A DNA stretch of 64,000 nt from an uncultured Cohaesibacter sp. (GCF_963676275.1 NZ_OY781091.1:2024775-2088774), one strand, 5' to 3'; numbered from the stretch's first letter, positions 55,387 through 64,000 are shown. Made by a program: numbers and translations. The notes: generated by a model from the sequence alone, not told the origin.

Positions 55387-55803
55387 TTGAATAAAAAGGC
55401 CATTTTACAGATTTGCAGCACCTGCAACAGCGCCGCTGTCAAACAGAATCCGGAAAGACTGACGACCGAATGCCCTGAAGGGGAAAAGCTGCTCACTGCC
55501 ATCGAGGCCGCCATTTCCTCGGATGCTGCGATGCATGGCAATTTGCTGGTCCAGCCCGCCCGCTGCATGAGCGGTTGCCAGCGCAGCTGTGTCGCGGCGC
55601 TTATGGCGGATGGAAAATACCAGTTCGTTCTGGGGGAACTCGACAGCAGTGCCGAGCGTGTGGATGATCTTCTCTCCTTTGCCAGAAGCTATCTTCAGGC
55701 TGATGACGGTCTGCCGCAATGGCGTGACCGCCCCGAGCATATCCGCAAGAATACCATTGCCCGTCTGCATCCGCTCCCATCACAAATTTCCAACGAGAAC
55801 TAG
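55387..55803 (+). CDS. DUF1636 family metal-binding-like protein
   Basis: 138-residue protein with ICSTCNS near the N-terminus and CMSGCQRSC in the middle, giving five conserved-looking Cys, plus a thioredoxin-like-ferredoxin pattern. DUF1636 proteins are typically encoded near cobW and cobN and are thought to deal with metal or redox in cobalamin synthesis, but no function is proven as far as I know. The start is TTG 55387 (no in-frame ATG follows early), with TTAGGA upstream. A two-codon frame ATGCGTTGA ends on top of this start. cobW follows 9 bp later. Confidence 0.82.
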   Translation: MNKKAILQICSTCNSAAVKQNPERLTTECPEGEKLLTAIEAAISSDAAMHGNLLVQPARCMSGCQRSCVAALMADGKYQFVLGELDSSAERVDDLLSFARSYLQADDGLPQWRDRPEHIRKNTIARLHPLPSQISNEN

Positions 55804-55812
55804 AGGCACAGC

Positions 55813-56913
55813 ATGTCCTTCAAGGCTCCTTCCTCATCCCGCAAGATTCCGGCAACGGTTGTTACCGGTTTTCTCGGCTCAGGCAAAACGACACTCATCC
55901 GGCATCTGATCGAACAGGCAGGCGACAAGAAGATTGCGCTCATCGTCAATGAATTTGGCGATATGGGCTTTGATGGTGAACTGATTGCCAGCTGTGGCAA
56001 CCCGAACTGCACCGAAGACGATGTCGTTGAACTGAAAAATGGCTGCATCTGCTGTACGGTTGCTGACGAGTTTCTGCCAACCATGGAAATGCTGCTGAAC
56101 AGGGAACCGCGCCCGGATCATATCGTGATCGAGACATCCGGTCTGGCGTTGCCCCAGCCACTCGTTCAGGCCTTCCAGTGGCCAACTGTGCGCGCTTCGG
56201 TTACGGTTGATGGTGTCATCACCATCGCCGATGCATCGGCGCTCAGTGAAGGTCATTACAGCGTTGATGAAGAGGCCGTTGCCCGTCAGCGCGAGCAGGA
56301 TGATTCCATTGACCATGAAAGCCCCATCGAGGAGCTGTTCAATGACCAGCTCAAATGCGCCGATATGATTGTTGTCTCCAAGGCCGATCTGGTTGATGCC
56401 GACGCCATGGCGCAGGTAGAGCAGATTCTGGCCGAACATAAGCGCGAGGGCGTCAAGGTCATCCACTCGGCCAATGGCAATGTTTCTGCCGCCGTGTTGC
56501 TCGGGCTTGAAGCTGGCGCTGAAGAGGATCTCGACAGTCGCGAAGCAGCCCATGGCCATCACCATCACGACCATGATGATGACGATCACGATCATGATGA
56601 CCATGATGACCATGATCACCACCACCACCATCATCATGATCACGATGATTTTCATTCTGCCGTCGTCACGCCGCGCAGCTTCGCCTCGATGGATGAATTG
56701 AAGCAGGCTGTTTCCGCCGTGCTGGCCCAGTCTGGCGTCTTGCGCGTCAAGGGCTATGCTGCCATCGAGGGCAAAAAGGCGCGTGTCGTCGTGCAGGCCG
56801 TGGGGCGTCGGGTGGAAAGCTGGTTTGATCCGGGGCAGCAGCAATCGACGGGACTGGTTGTCATCGGCCTTAAGGATTTTGATCTGGCAAGCGCCACCAA
56901 CAAGCTGGCCTGA
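55813..56913 (+). CDS. cobW: Cobalamin biosynthesis metallochaperone CobW
   Basis: 366-residue G3E-family GTPase. Walker A TGFLGSGKTT begins near residue 18, the metal-binding GCICCT motif is at residues 77-82, and a His/Asp-rich stretch spans about residues 246-280 (DNA 56548-56655). CobW is proposed to deliver Co2+ to the CobNST chelatase. A CobW C-terminal domain follows the His-rich linker. It lies between DUF1636 and cobN under a cobalamin riboswitch. Confidence 0.95.
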   Translation: MSFKAPSSSRKIPATVVTGFLGSGKTTLIRHLIEQAGDKKIALIVNEFGDMGFDGELIASCGNPNCTEDDVVELKNGCICCTVADEFLPTMEMLLNREPRPDHIVIETSGLALPQPLVQAFQWPTVRASVTVDGVITIADASALSEGHYSVDEEAVARQREQDDSIDHESPIEELFNDQLKCADMIVVSKADLVDADAMAQVEQILAEHKREGVKVIHSANGNVSAAVLLGLEAGAEEDLDSREAAHGHHHHDHDDDDHDHDDHDDHDHHHHHHHDHDDFHSAVVTPRSFASMDELKQAVSAVLAQSGVLRVKGYAAIEGKKARVVVQAVGRRVESWFDPGQQQSTGLVVIGLKDFDLASATNKLA

Positions 56914-56936
56914 GCGGCAGGAAGGAACGCGCCGAC

Positions 56937-59900
56937 ATGCATATTCTGGCGCCTGACGCGGGGCGGATTGATGATGGACAAGAGGCTGTCGATTTGGGGC
57001 AGAGCCCCGCAGACATCCTCATTCTGTCCTCTGCCGATAGCGAGCTGTCCGCCTTTGCAACGACGGCGCGCCTGCGCAAAGGGGGCTGTCCATCGCTGCG
57101 TCTTGCCAATCTTATGGCACTCGGTCATCCCTATTCGGTGGATCTCTATGTCGACCAGACAGCCAGTCACGCCAAGCTGATCATATTGCGCCTTTTGGGG
57201 GGCGTTGAATATTGGCGCTATGGTCTGGAGCAGCTCAAGAAGCTGTCCCGTGGCTATGGCGTCAAATTGCTTGTTATGCCCGGCGATGACAAATGGGACG
57301 ACAGCCTTGCTGGCTGGTCCAGCGAACCAACGGCTGTAACGCGACAATTCTGGCGCTATTGCGTTGAGGGCGGGGCCGAGAATATGGCGCTGGCGCTGCA
57401 ATTTGCCCAAGGTCTGCTGGCTGGGAATGCCAATGAGGTGCCCCATCCGCTGCCCTTGCCGCGCGTCGGCATATTGAAACAGGGGCAGAGTTTCAGCGGC
57501 GATGAGGGGATTGACCGCTACATTTCCACGATTGCCAACGAGCCGCAAAAGGCTGTCGTGCCGATCCTGTTTTATCGCTCCTATGTGCAAAGCGCCATGA
57601 CAGCACCCTTCGAGGCACTGTCGAGCGCATTGGAAGCGCAGGGGCTGCATGCTTTGCCGATCTTCCTGCCCAGCCTCAAGGATTTTGAAGCGCAGGAATT
57701 CCTAAAGCAGTTGCTGGGGCACTTTCCTCCCTCGCTTCTGCTCAACTGCACTGCCTTTGCTCTATCCAAGGCGGGGCAGGCCTATGAGCCTACCATTCTG
57801 GACCAGTATGATTGTCCCGTCCTTCAAGTCATTCTGTCCGGATCCAGTCGACAGGCATGGGAAGGCAGTCAGCGCGGTCTTTCGGCCCGCGATCTGGCCA
57901 TGCATGTGGTGCTGCCCGAGCTTGATGGCCGCATTCTGAGCCGTGCCATCGCCTTCAAGGAAGAAGGCGCTCTGGATGAGGCAACCCAATATCGCCCGGT
58001 CGAGCTGGTACCCGATGAAAACCGGACCACATTTGTTGCTGCTCTGGCAAAGGGCTGGGTATCCCTGCGCCACACGGATGCAAAAAACCGCAAGCTGGGT
58101 GTCATTCTTGCCAACTATCCCAACAAGGATAGCCGCATAGCCAATGGCGTTGGTTTGGATAGTCCGGCCTCTGTTGTCAGCCTGATGCGTGCCATGAAGG
58201 CAGAAGGCTACGCGATAGACGCTATTCCCGATGATTCTGATGTGCTGATGGAAATGATCCTTGCAGGGCCAACCAATGCGCTTGGGGAAGCGATCAGACA
58301 GAGCGCCTGCCGACTGGAGCTTGATGCCTACAAGGCCATGTTCGATGCGTTGCCCGATGCGGTCAAACAGGGTGTGGAGAAGCGTTGGGGGGCGGCTGAT
58401 AAGGATCCCATGGTTCGGGATGGCGCTTTTCAGCTGGCGATCCTCACATTCGGCAATCTCGCCGTCGGCGTGCAGCCAGCCCGTGGCTATAATGTCGATC
58501 CCAAAGACACATATCACGACCCGGATCTGGTGCCGCCGCATAATTATTTCGCCTTCTATTTCTGGCTTCGCAGCCAGTTTGGCATGCAGGCGGTTATCCA
58601 TGCCGGAAAGCATGGCAATCTGGAATGGCTGCCGGGCAAGGCGCTGGCATTGAGCAACGCCTGCTATCCCGAGGCAGTAATGGGGCCAGTTCCCCATCTC
58701 TATCCTTTCATTGTCAATGACCCCGGCGAAGGCTGTCAGGCCAAGCGCCGCACCAGCGCCGTCATCATCGACCATCTCACCCCGCCGCTCACAAGGGCAG
58801 AAAGCCACGGGGCAGGGGAAGAACTGGAGGCTCTGGTTGATGAATTCTACACCGCGCAGGGTGTCGACCCGCGCCGCTCGGACAAGCTGCTTGAAGAAAT
58901 CCGTTTTCTCGCCAGTCGCACCGGCCTCGACAAGGATGCAGGCATTGCCGCCGAGGATGACAATCGCACAGCCTTGCAACAGCTTGACACCCATCTGTGC
59001 GATCTCAAGGAATTGCAGATCCGCGATGGCCTGCATATTCTCGGCTCATCGCCTGAAGGTGGCTATCGCACCGATCTGCTGGTCGCTATTGCCCGCGTGC
59101 CGAGGGGATCAGAACCGGAGCAACAATCACTCCACCGCGCCATCAGTCTCGATCTTGGCTTGCAGCTGGAGGGCGAGGTCTTTGATCCGCTGGATTGCGA
59201 CTTTGCCAAAGTCTGGGATGGTCTGCGCCCGACCATTCTGGCAGAGCGATCAGAAGCCCTCTGGCGCCATTGTGGCGATACCGTCGAGCGGATAGAGCTG
59301 CTGGCCAAAGAGCTTGTAGCCGGAGATATTGTACTCGCGGAAGAATGCGCGCAGACCAAAGCCGTGCTCGGCTGGATCAAAACGGATCTGGCTGCTGCCA
59401 TCGATGCCTGTGGTGCCGATGAAATGCGCCATTTGCTTGCCGGTCTTGATGGTCGCTTCGTGCCGCCCGGACCATCCGGCGCACCAACTAGAGGCCGGCC
59501 GGATGTGCTGCCCACGGGGCGTAATTTCTTTGCCGTCGACGTCCGCTCTGTGCCGTCAAAAACAGCTTGGGCGATAGGCGAATTGTCCGCCGAGCGGCTG
59601 ATGGAACGTCATTTTCAGGATGAAGGCGAATGGTTGCAGGCCATCGTTCTGACCTGTTGGGGCACATCGAACATGCGCACCGGTGGTGATGATATCGCCC
59701 AGGCGCTGGCTTTGCTTGGCGCGCGCCCCGTCTGGGAGGCCGCTTCCGGTCGCGTCACCGGTGTCGAAATCCTGCGGCTTGAAGAGCTGCGCCGTCCGCG
59801 CGTCGATGTCACCTTGCGAATCTCGGGCTTTTTCCGCGATGCCTTCCCCCATCAGATCGAATTGTTCGACAGTGCCGTGCGGCAGGTGGCCGAGCTTGAC

Positions 59901-60740
59901 GAAGATGAGGATGCCAATCCGCTGGCCGCAAGGGTGCGCAGGGAAAGGGCCGAGGCCGAAGCGCAAGGCGTCGACGCCGATCTCGCCAGACGTCAATCCA
60001 CCTTCCGTATTTTCGGCTCCATGCCGGGGGCTTATGGCGCGGGCTTGCAGGCCCTGATCGATGAAAAGATCTGGGACAAGCGCGCCGATTTCGCTGAGGC
60101 CTTTGTCGCCTGGGGCGGCTTTGCCTATGGTGCCGGACAATATGGCGACCGCGCCGCTGGCAGCCTCAAAAAGCGGCTGTCCAAGGTCGACGCGGTGATC
60201 CAGAATCAAGACAATCGCGAGCATGATTTGCTTGATTCCGACGACTATTACCAGTTCGAGGGCGGGCTTGCTGCCAGTGTCGAAACATTCCGTGGCAGCG
60301 CGCCGAAGGTCTATCACAACGACCATTCCCGCGCCGAGCGTCCGGTCATTCGCACGCTGGATGAAGAGATCGCCCGCGTCGTGCGGGGCAGGGCGTCCAA
60401 TCCCAAATGGATCGCCGGTGTCATGCGCCATGGTTACAAGGGCGCGTTTGAGATGGCCGCGACCCTTGATTATCTCTTCGCCTTTGCGGCAACAACCAAT
60501 GCGGTGGGCGATCATCATTTCGATCAGCTCTATGAGGCCTATATCGAAGACGAGATGGTCGCAGATTTCATCAAGGAAAAGAACCGTCCTGCCTATGATG
60601 ATATGATCGACCGCTTTCTTGAGGCGCTCGACAGGGGGCTATGGACCCCGCGCTCGAACAGCGCTCGCTTCAATCTCGAAGAAAACGACAAATCCGCCAC
60701 AAAGCAGAAGACCGAGCATAAGGAAGGGGAGTTCCTATGA
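56937..60740 (+). CDS. cobN: Cobaltochelatase subunit CobN
   Basis: 1267-residue large subunit of the aerobic cobaltochelatase, which inserts Co2+ into hydrogenobyrinic acid a,c-diamide with CobS and CobT (not in the window). Family features include YCVEGGAEN, HAGKHGNLEWLPGKALALS and the C-terminal SMPGAYGAGLQALID and GGFAYGAGQYG segments. Length is normal for the family. It overlaps cobO by 4 bp. Similar BchH/ChlH magnesium chelatase subunits exist, but the neighbours fix it as CobN. Confidence 0.95.
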   Translation: MHILAPDAGRIDDGQEAVDLGQSPADILILSSADSELSAFATTARLRKGGCPSLRLANLMALGHPYSVDLYVDQTASHAKLIILRLLGGVEYWRYGLEQLKKLSRGYGVKLLVMPGDDKWDDSLAGWSSEPTAVTRQFWRYCVEGGAENMALALQFAQGLLAGNANEVPHPLPLPRVGILKQGQSFSGDEGIDRYISTIANEPQKAVVPILFYRSYVQSAMTAPFEALSSALEAQGLHALPIFLPSLKDFEAQEFLKQLLGHFPPSLLLNCTAFALSKAGQAYEPTILDQYDCPVLQVILSGSSRQAWEGSQRGLSARDLAMHVVLPELDGRILSRAIAFKEEGALDEATQYRPVELVPDENRTTFVAALAKGWVSLRHTDAKNRKLGVILANYPNKDSRIANGVGLDSPASVVSLMRAMKAEGYAIDAIPDDSDVLMEMILAGPTNALGEAIRQSACRLELDAYKAMFDALPDAVKQGVEKRWGAADKDPMVRDGAFQLAILTFGNLAVGVQPARGYNVDPKDTYHDPDLVPPHNYFAFYFWLRSQFGMQAVIHAGKHGNLEWLPGKALALSNACYPEAVMGPVPHLYPFIVNDPGEGCQAKRRTSAVIIDHLTPPLTRAESHGAGEELEALVDEFYTAQGVDPRRSDKLLEEIRFLASRTGLDKDAGIAAEDDNRTALQQLDTHLCDLKELQIRDGLHILGSSPEGGYRTDLLVAIARVPRGSEPEQQSLHRAISLDLGLQLEGEVFDPLDCDFAKVWDGLRPTILAERSEALWRHCGDTVERIELLAKELVAGDIVLAEECAQTKAVLGWIKTDLAAAIDACGADEMRHLLAGLDGRFVPPGPSGAPTRGRPDVLPTGRNFFAVDVRSVPSKTAWAIGELSAERLMERHFQDEGEWLQAIVLTCWGTSNMRTGGDDIAQALALLGARPVWEAASGRVTGVEILRLEELRRPRVDVTLRISGFFRDAFPHQIELFDSAVRQVAELDEDEDANPLAARVRRERAEAEAQGVDADLARRQSTFRIFGSMPGAYGAGLQALIDEKIWDKRADFAEAFVAWGGFAYGAGQYGDRAAGSLKKRLSKVDAVIQNQDNREHDLLDSDDYYQFEGGLAASVETFRGSAPKVYHNDHSRAERPVIRTLDEEIARVVRGRASNPKWIAGVMRHGYKGAFEMAATLDYLFAFAATTNAVGDHHFDQLYEAYIEDEMVADFIKEKNRPAYDDMIDRFLEALDRGLWTPRSNSARFNLEENDKSATKQKTEHKEGEFL

Positions 60741-61366
60741 AAAAGACCGACACAATGTCGCAGGAAGAGCTGGATGCCCGTCATGCGGAGAAGATGAAGA
60801 AGAAAAAGGCCGCACGCGACAAGATCCTTGCCACCAAGACCGAGGAAAAGGGACTGATCATCGTCCATACCGGCAAGGGCAAGGGCAAATCGACAGCAGC
60901 CTTCGGCATGGCCTTTCGCATGATCGGGCATGGGCATCCGATCGCTGTGATCCAGTTCGTCAAGGGAGCATGGGATTCGGGCGAAAAGCGCCTGCTGGAA
61001 AAGTTTCCCGAGCTGGTCACCATCAAGGCCATGGGGGAGGGCTTCACATGGGAGACGCAGGACCGCAACAAGGATATCGAAAATGCGCGCGCCGCATGGC
61101 AAGCGGCAAAAGAGGCAATTCTTGATCCGGAAATCCGTTTCGTCCTGCTTGATGAGCTGAATATCGTCCTGCGCTATGACTATTTGCCCATCGAGGAAAT
61201 CGTGGCTTTCCTCAAGGATGAAAAGCCCGCTGACACCCATGTTGTCATCACCGGCCGCAATGCCCGAGACGAGCTCATCGAGATCGCTGATCTGGTCACG
61301 GAAATGACGCAGATCAAGCATCCTTTCCGTTCCGGAATCAAGGCGCAGGAAGGGATCGAATATTAG
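60737..61366 (+). CDS. cobO: Cob(I)yrinic acid a,c-diamide adenosyltransferase CobO/BtuR
   Basis: 209-residue adenosyltransferase of the CobA/CobO/BtuR type. The N-terminus is rich in Lys and Glu; then IIVHTGKGKGKSTAAFGMA forms the P-loop, with VLLDELNIVLRYDYL and ITGRNA downstream. It attaches the 5-prime-deoxyadenosyl ligand to the corrinoid using ATP. Coupled to cobN by ATGA overlap. Last gene before the second riboswitch; no T-rich terminator was seen after it. Confidence 0.94.
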   Translation: MKKTDTMSQEELDARHAEKMKKKKAARDKILATKTEEKGLIIVHTGKGKGKSTAAFGMAFRMIGHGHPIAVIQFVKGAWDSGEKRLLEKFPELVTIKAMGEGFTWETQDRNKDIENARAAWQAAKEAILDPEIRFVLLDELNIVLRYDYLPIEEIVAFLKDEKPADTHVVITGRNARDELIEIADLVTEMTQIKHPFRSGIKAQEGIEY

Positions 61367-61469
61367 GGATTGTGCTGATTTATCTCAGCTTTTCTGTGCC
61401 TAAAGGATGATGCGCTCTTTAGGCGAGTTGACTTATTTCACGCACAATCCTAGACATGAATTGTTCGAT

Positions 61470-61690
61470 GGTTTTTCTTGTCCAGGCGTGGCGAGAAAAT
61501 GAAAAGGGAACATGGTGAGGCCTACCCATCAGGGACCGAAGCCATGGCTGCCCCCGCAACTGTAAGCGGCGAGCGATTGACAGACATATGCCACTGACAT
61601 TCCGATGTTGGGAAGGTTCGTCAATCGCCATGACCCGCGAGCCAGGAGACCTGCCATCAGACTGGTATGGACTGGATTTTCAGTCCCTGC
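61470..61690 (+). ncRNA. Cobalamin riboswitch upstream of the cobalt importer genes
   Basis: The B12 box GAGCCAGGAGACCTGCC is at 61639-61655. The core CCGCAACTGTAAGCGG is within 61541-61569, with AATGAAAAGGGAACATGGTG just after 61497. It shares long identical blocks with the element at 55055-55260 but has a different, longer segment between core and B12 box (61570-61638). GGACTG-GATTTT-CAGTCC (61669-61686) may be part of the expression platform. Boundaries are approximate. The 457-bp gap 61367-61823 contains nothing else I can support. Confidence 0.93.
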
Positions 61691-61823
61691 CGCCTCTAAA
61701 CATGACGCCGGGGTGAGCGTTTGGTAGAGAGAATGTCTGGTGCCTTTATGCCAGCAATCCCTTGCCGATACTTCCAAACCCAAAGCGTCTCCAATCTGGC
61801 AATGAGCCAACGGGAGATGACCT

Positions 61824-62615
61824 ATGCATAAATTTCTGGCCGGAGCGCTTTTAGCCTCTGCTCTGATCCTTCCCAGCAGCGCCAATGCGCATTTTCAGCT
61901 GATCTATACCCCTCAAGTCAATCTGCAAAAGGCCGGTGACGTTCCTTTGAAACTCATTTTCTGGCATCCATTCGAGAATGGCCATGTCATGGATATGGGT
62001 GCGCCTGAAGCCTTTTATGCGCTCCTCAGGGGCAAGAAGATTGATCTGATGGACAGTCTCAAGCCGATGCGTTTCAAGGGCGCGAGCAATGAGGCCGATG
62101 CCTTTGACGCAACGCTCAAGGTCAAGCGCAGCGGTGACTATACGCTGATTTTGCAGCCTGCACCCTATTATGAGCAGAGCGAAGATCTCTATATCCAGCA
62201 GATCACCAAAAGCTATCTCAACAAGGACGGCATACCGACTGACTGGAACGAACCGGCTGGCCTCAAGACCGAGATCATTCCGCTCAACAAGCCAACCAAC
62301 ATTCTGGCCGGTTCCACTTTTACCGGTCGCGTCATGTCGGAAGGCAAACCGGTGGCCGGTGCCGAGATCGAAGTGGAATATATGGCCGCCGAACCGGACA
62401 TGACCGCCAATGCGCCATTGCCGGCAACCGCAGAGCCTGCGCCGGGTGGTTCGCTGGTGGCCATTTCCGATGACAATGGCTATTTCACCTACGGTATTCC
62501 CAAATCCGGCTTCTGGGGCTTTGCCGCCCTTGGGACTGGTCCGGACAAGGAGCATGAAGGCAAGGAACTTTCGCAGGATGCGGTTATTTGGGTCAGGGCT
62601 TATGACATCAGGTAG
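61824..62615 (+). CDS. DUF4198 periplasmic protein of a Co/Ni importer (NikK/NikM-like)
   Basis: 263-residue exported protein with a signal peptide cleaved near ANAHFQ (about residue 22), leaving a His near the mature N-terminus, then a beta-rich domain (IFWHPFENGHVMDM) and a C-terminal carboxypeptidase-regulatory-like repeat (FTGRVMSEGKPVAGAEIEVEY). Such proteins accompany CbiM-type ECF transporters and are thought to help metal capture. First gene after the second cobalamin riboswitch, with GGGAG upstream. Confidence 0.85.
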   Translation: MHKFLAGALLASALILPSSANAHFQLIYTPQVNLQKAGDVPLKLIFWHPFENGHVMDMGAPEAFYALLRGKKIDLMDSLKPMRFKGASNEADAFDATLKVKRSGDYTLILQPAPYYEQSEDLYIQQITKSYLNKDGIPTDWNEPAGLKTEIIPLNKPTNILAGSTFTGRVMSEGKPVAGAEIEVEYMAAEPDMTANAPLPATAEPAPGGSLVAISDDNGYFTYGIPKSGFWGFAALGTGPDKEHEGKELSQDAVIWVRAYDIR

Positions 62616-62644
62616 CATCACTTGCGTTGCGCGGAGGGTGAGCC

Positions 62645-63268
62645 ATGCATATCGTTGATGGCGCATTGTCAAACGAAGTTCTGATCACGGGAACTGCATT
62701 GACCGCAATCGGTCTGGTGCTGGGGCTGCGCAAGCTGGATATGGAACTCATTCCGGCAGCCGGGGTGCTCAGCGCCACTTTCTTCGTTGCCTCGCTCATT
62801 CATGTGCCATTGGGCTTTTCCTCCGTTCATCTCATCCTGAACGGTCTGGCCGGGATCATTCTCGGCTGGGCTGCCTTTCCGGCGCTGTTTGTGGGGTTGC
62901 TGTTGCAAGCGGTATTCTTTGCCTTTGGCGGAATTTCGGTTCTGGGGGTGAACAGTTTCAACATCGCCGCGCCCGCCGTATTGGTTGGCCTGATCGCCAA
63001 TCCGTTTCTGATCCGGGCCCGGACATCGCGGTCTGCTGCCATATATGGCGGCATCGCCGGGGCCATGGCCATCGCCTTGACGACCCTGTGTGTGGCCGTG
63101 GCGCTGGGGTTTTCGGGTGAAAATTTTGTCTTTCAGGCCAAGCTGGTCTTCATCGCGCATATTCCGGTCATGATCATCGAGGGGCTTCTCTCGGCCGCTG
63201 CCATCTATCTCATTCACAAGGTGAAGCCGGAGCTGCTTCACGCCATGAACAAGGGGGATGTCCGATGA
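62645..63268 (+). CDS. cbiM: Cobalt/nickel ECF transporter S component CbiM
   Basis: 207-residue membrane protein starting MHIVDGALS. The N-terminal His and backbone bind Co2+ or Ni2+ in this family. HVPLGFSSVHLILNGLAGIILGWAAFPALFVGLLLQ and VNSFNIAAPA follow. Riboswitch control makes cobalt the likely metal. GGAGGG precedes the start. It overlaps the next gene by 4 bp. Confidence 0.94.
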   Translation: MHIVDGALSNEVLITGTALTAIGLVLGLRKLDMELIPAAGVLSATFFVASLIHVPLGFSSVHLILNGLAGIILGWAAFPALFVGLLLQAVFFAFGGISVLGVNSFNIAAPAVLVGLIANPFLIRARTSRSAAIYGGIAGAMAIALTTLCVAVALGFSGENFVFQAKLVFIAHIPVMIIEGLLSAAAIYLIHKVKPELLHAMNKGDVR

Positions 63269-63984
63269 CCGAACCGCGAAAACTGGTCTCTGGCCTCTTC
63301 CTTCTGTTTCTTATCGCCTTTGCCTCTCCGGCAGTGGCCCACAAGGTGGTGATTTCCGCCTACGCGGAAGGCAGCATCATTGAAGGGGAAATCGGCTTCT
63401 CCAACGGTGATGTCGCCGCTGACACGCTGGTCGAAATCTTCGACGATGCAGGCAGCAAGATCGGCGAAACAACGACCGATGAAGACGGGATTTTCCAATA
63501 TAACCCGACAGCCAGAATGCCGCTCAATTTCAAGGCCAATCTCGGCGCAGGTCATATCGCCACCTACCATATGGAAGTCGATGAACTCCCCGGCGATATT
63601 GGTGGAGACGCAGGGGCCAAGGCCGCCACTGCCGAGCTGGATGCGGTCATGGCTGAACTCAGGCAAGAAACGCCTTCCCAAGCTGCTGCGGCAACGTCCG
63701 GCATCGATCCCGAAGCGCTGCAAAAGCTTATCGCGGCCGAAGTGCATGCCCAGCTTGAGGCCTTCAAGCCCGAGGTGGCATCCGCTCTTCGCAATGAAGT
63801 CAAACCACTGCGCAAGCTGCTGTCTGACTATATGGAGAAGAACGACATGCAGGCGATCCTTGGCGGCGTTGGCTATATTTGCGGTCTGTTCGGCATCGGC
63901 TTCTATGTCGCGGCCCGCAAGGAGCGCGCCAAATTGGCCAGAAGTGAAAAGGACAGCGCCAGAAGTGAAAAGGACATTGCATGA
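63265..63984 (+). CDS. CbiL/NikL-like accessory subunit of the cobalt importer
   Basis: 239-residue protein with an N-terminal signal or anchor ending near AVAHKVVI, a beta-sandwich-like domain (IIEGEIGFSNGD, EIFDDAGSKIGETTTDEDG), an Ala-rich linker, a helical segment and one C-terminal membrane helix (IGYICGLFGIGF-like). It probably works as the NikL/CbiN-type partner of CbiM. The C-terminal tail contains a tandem repeat ARSEKDSARSEKD encoded by a roughly 20-bp duplicated sequence. Its stop overlaps the next start. Confidence 0.82.
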   Translation: MTEPRKLVSGLFLLFLIAFASPAVAHKVVISAYAEGSIIEGEIGFSNGDVAADTLVEIFDDAGSKIGETTTDEDGIFQYNPTARMPLNFKANLGAGHIATYHMEVDELPGDIGGDAGAKAATAELDAVMAELRQETPSQAAAATSGIDPEALQKLIAAEVHAQLEAFKPEVASALRNEVKPLRKLLSDYMEKNDMQAILGGVGYICGLFGIGFYVAARKERAKLARSEKDSARSEKDIA

Positions 63985-64000
63985 GTGATCTTCTGGAAGA
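63981..64000 (+). CDS. Start of the next importer subunit (partial, probably CbiQ)
   Basis: ATG 63981 overlaps the preceding stop in ATGA form and opens a frame reading MSDLLE up to the window edge. By position after CbiM and the CbiL-like subunit this should be the transmembrane T component CbiQ, with the ATPase CbiO expected beyond. Only six codons are visible, so the identity is inferred from gene order. Confidence 0.45.

Noticed and set aside
61419-61631. Minus-strand frame across the second riboswitch with a peptide resembling one across the first (54970-55290)
   Set aside because: The similarity is explained by the conserved riboswitch RNA sequence on the opposite strand, not by shared protein coding.

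Overview
The window reads as one gene-dense stretch of an alphaproteobacterial chromosome, most likely a marine member of the Hyphomicrobiales. This is inferred from gene content: CobN/CobO/CobW-type aerobic B12 genes, the N-acetylglutaminylglutamine amide (NAGGN) osmolyte genes, many ABC importers each paired with a GntR, LysR, SorC or DeoR regulator, and moderately high GC. No rRNA, tRNA, insertion sequence, phage gene or CRISPR array was seen. Nearly all reading frames are intact and tightly packed, with many 1-8 bp overlaps.

Region 1 (1-15.2 kb, all + strand): a CoA-acylating (methyl)malonate-semialdehyde dehydrogenase, an M20-type beta-ureidopropionase/N-carbamoylase, a dihydropyrimidinase and an ABC importer with a THI5/NMT1-like binding protein. 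These run straight into a complete-looking cofactor F420 set (cofG, cofH, cofD, cofC, cofE), an F420:NADP oxidoreductase and a luciferase-like F420-dependent oxidoreductase. No conventional dihydropyrimidine dehydrogenase is present in the window. The arrangement suggests F420-linked reductive pyrimidine (or hydantoin-like) catabolism.

Region 2 (15.2-29.5 kb): a MarR regulator divergent from the NAGGN genes (amidotransferase, ligase/acetyltransferase, M42 peptidase). Next come an acetamidase/formamidase and a second M20 carbamoylase-type hydrolase on the minus strand. Divergent from these is a dipeptide/oligopeptide ABC importer with a fused permease-ATPase, ending in an FCD-type GntR regulator.

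Region 3 (29.5-39.6 kb, mostly minus strand): a ten-gene operon with a divergent LysR regulator. It encodes a polar amino-acid ABC importer, a creatininase-family amidohydrolase, a class III aminotransferase, a two-subunit 3-oxoacid CoA-transferase, an M20 deacylase and a thiolase. The order of chemistry fits deamination of a beta-amino acid to a 3-oxoacid, CoA activation and thiolysis. The substrate is unknown.

Region 4 (39.7-54.9 kb): a SorC regulator, a ribose/AI-2-type sugar ABC importer, a PfkB kinase, a class II aldolase and a DhaK/DhaL kinase pair on the + strand. These are followed by transaldolase and transketolase (minus strand), then a DeoR regulator and an RpiB-type isomerase (+ strand). 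The set would feed a small ketose or pentose into the non-oxidative pentose phosphate pathway.

Region 5 (54.9-64 kb): two cobalamin riboswitches. The first precedes DUF1636-cobW-cobN-cobO. The second precedes a CbiM-type cobalt/nickel ECF importer (DUF4198 protein, CbiM, a NikL/CbiL-like subunit, and the first codons of a further subunit at the window edge).
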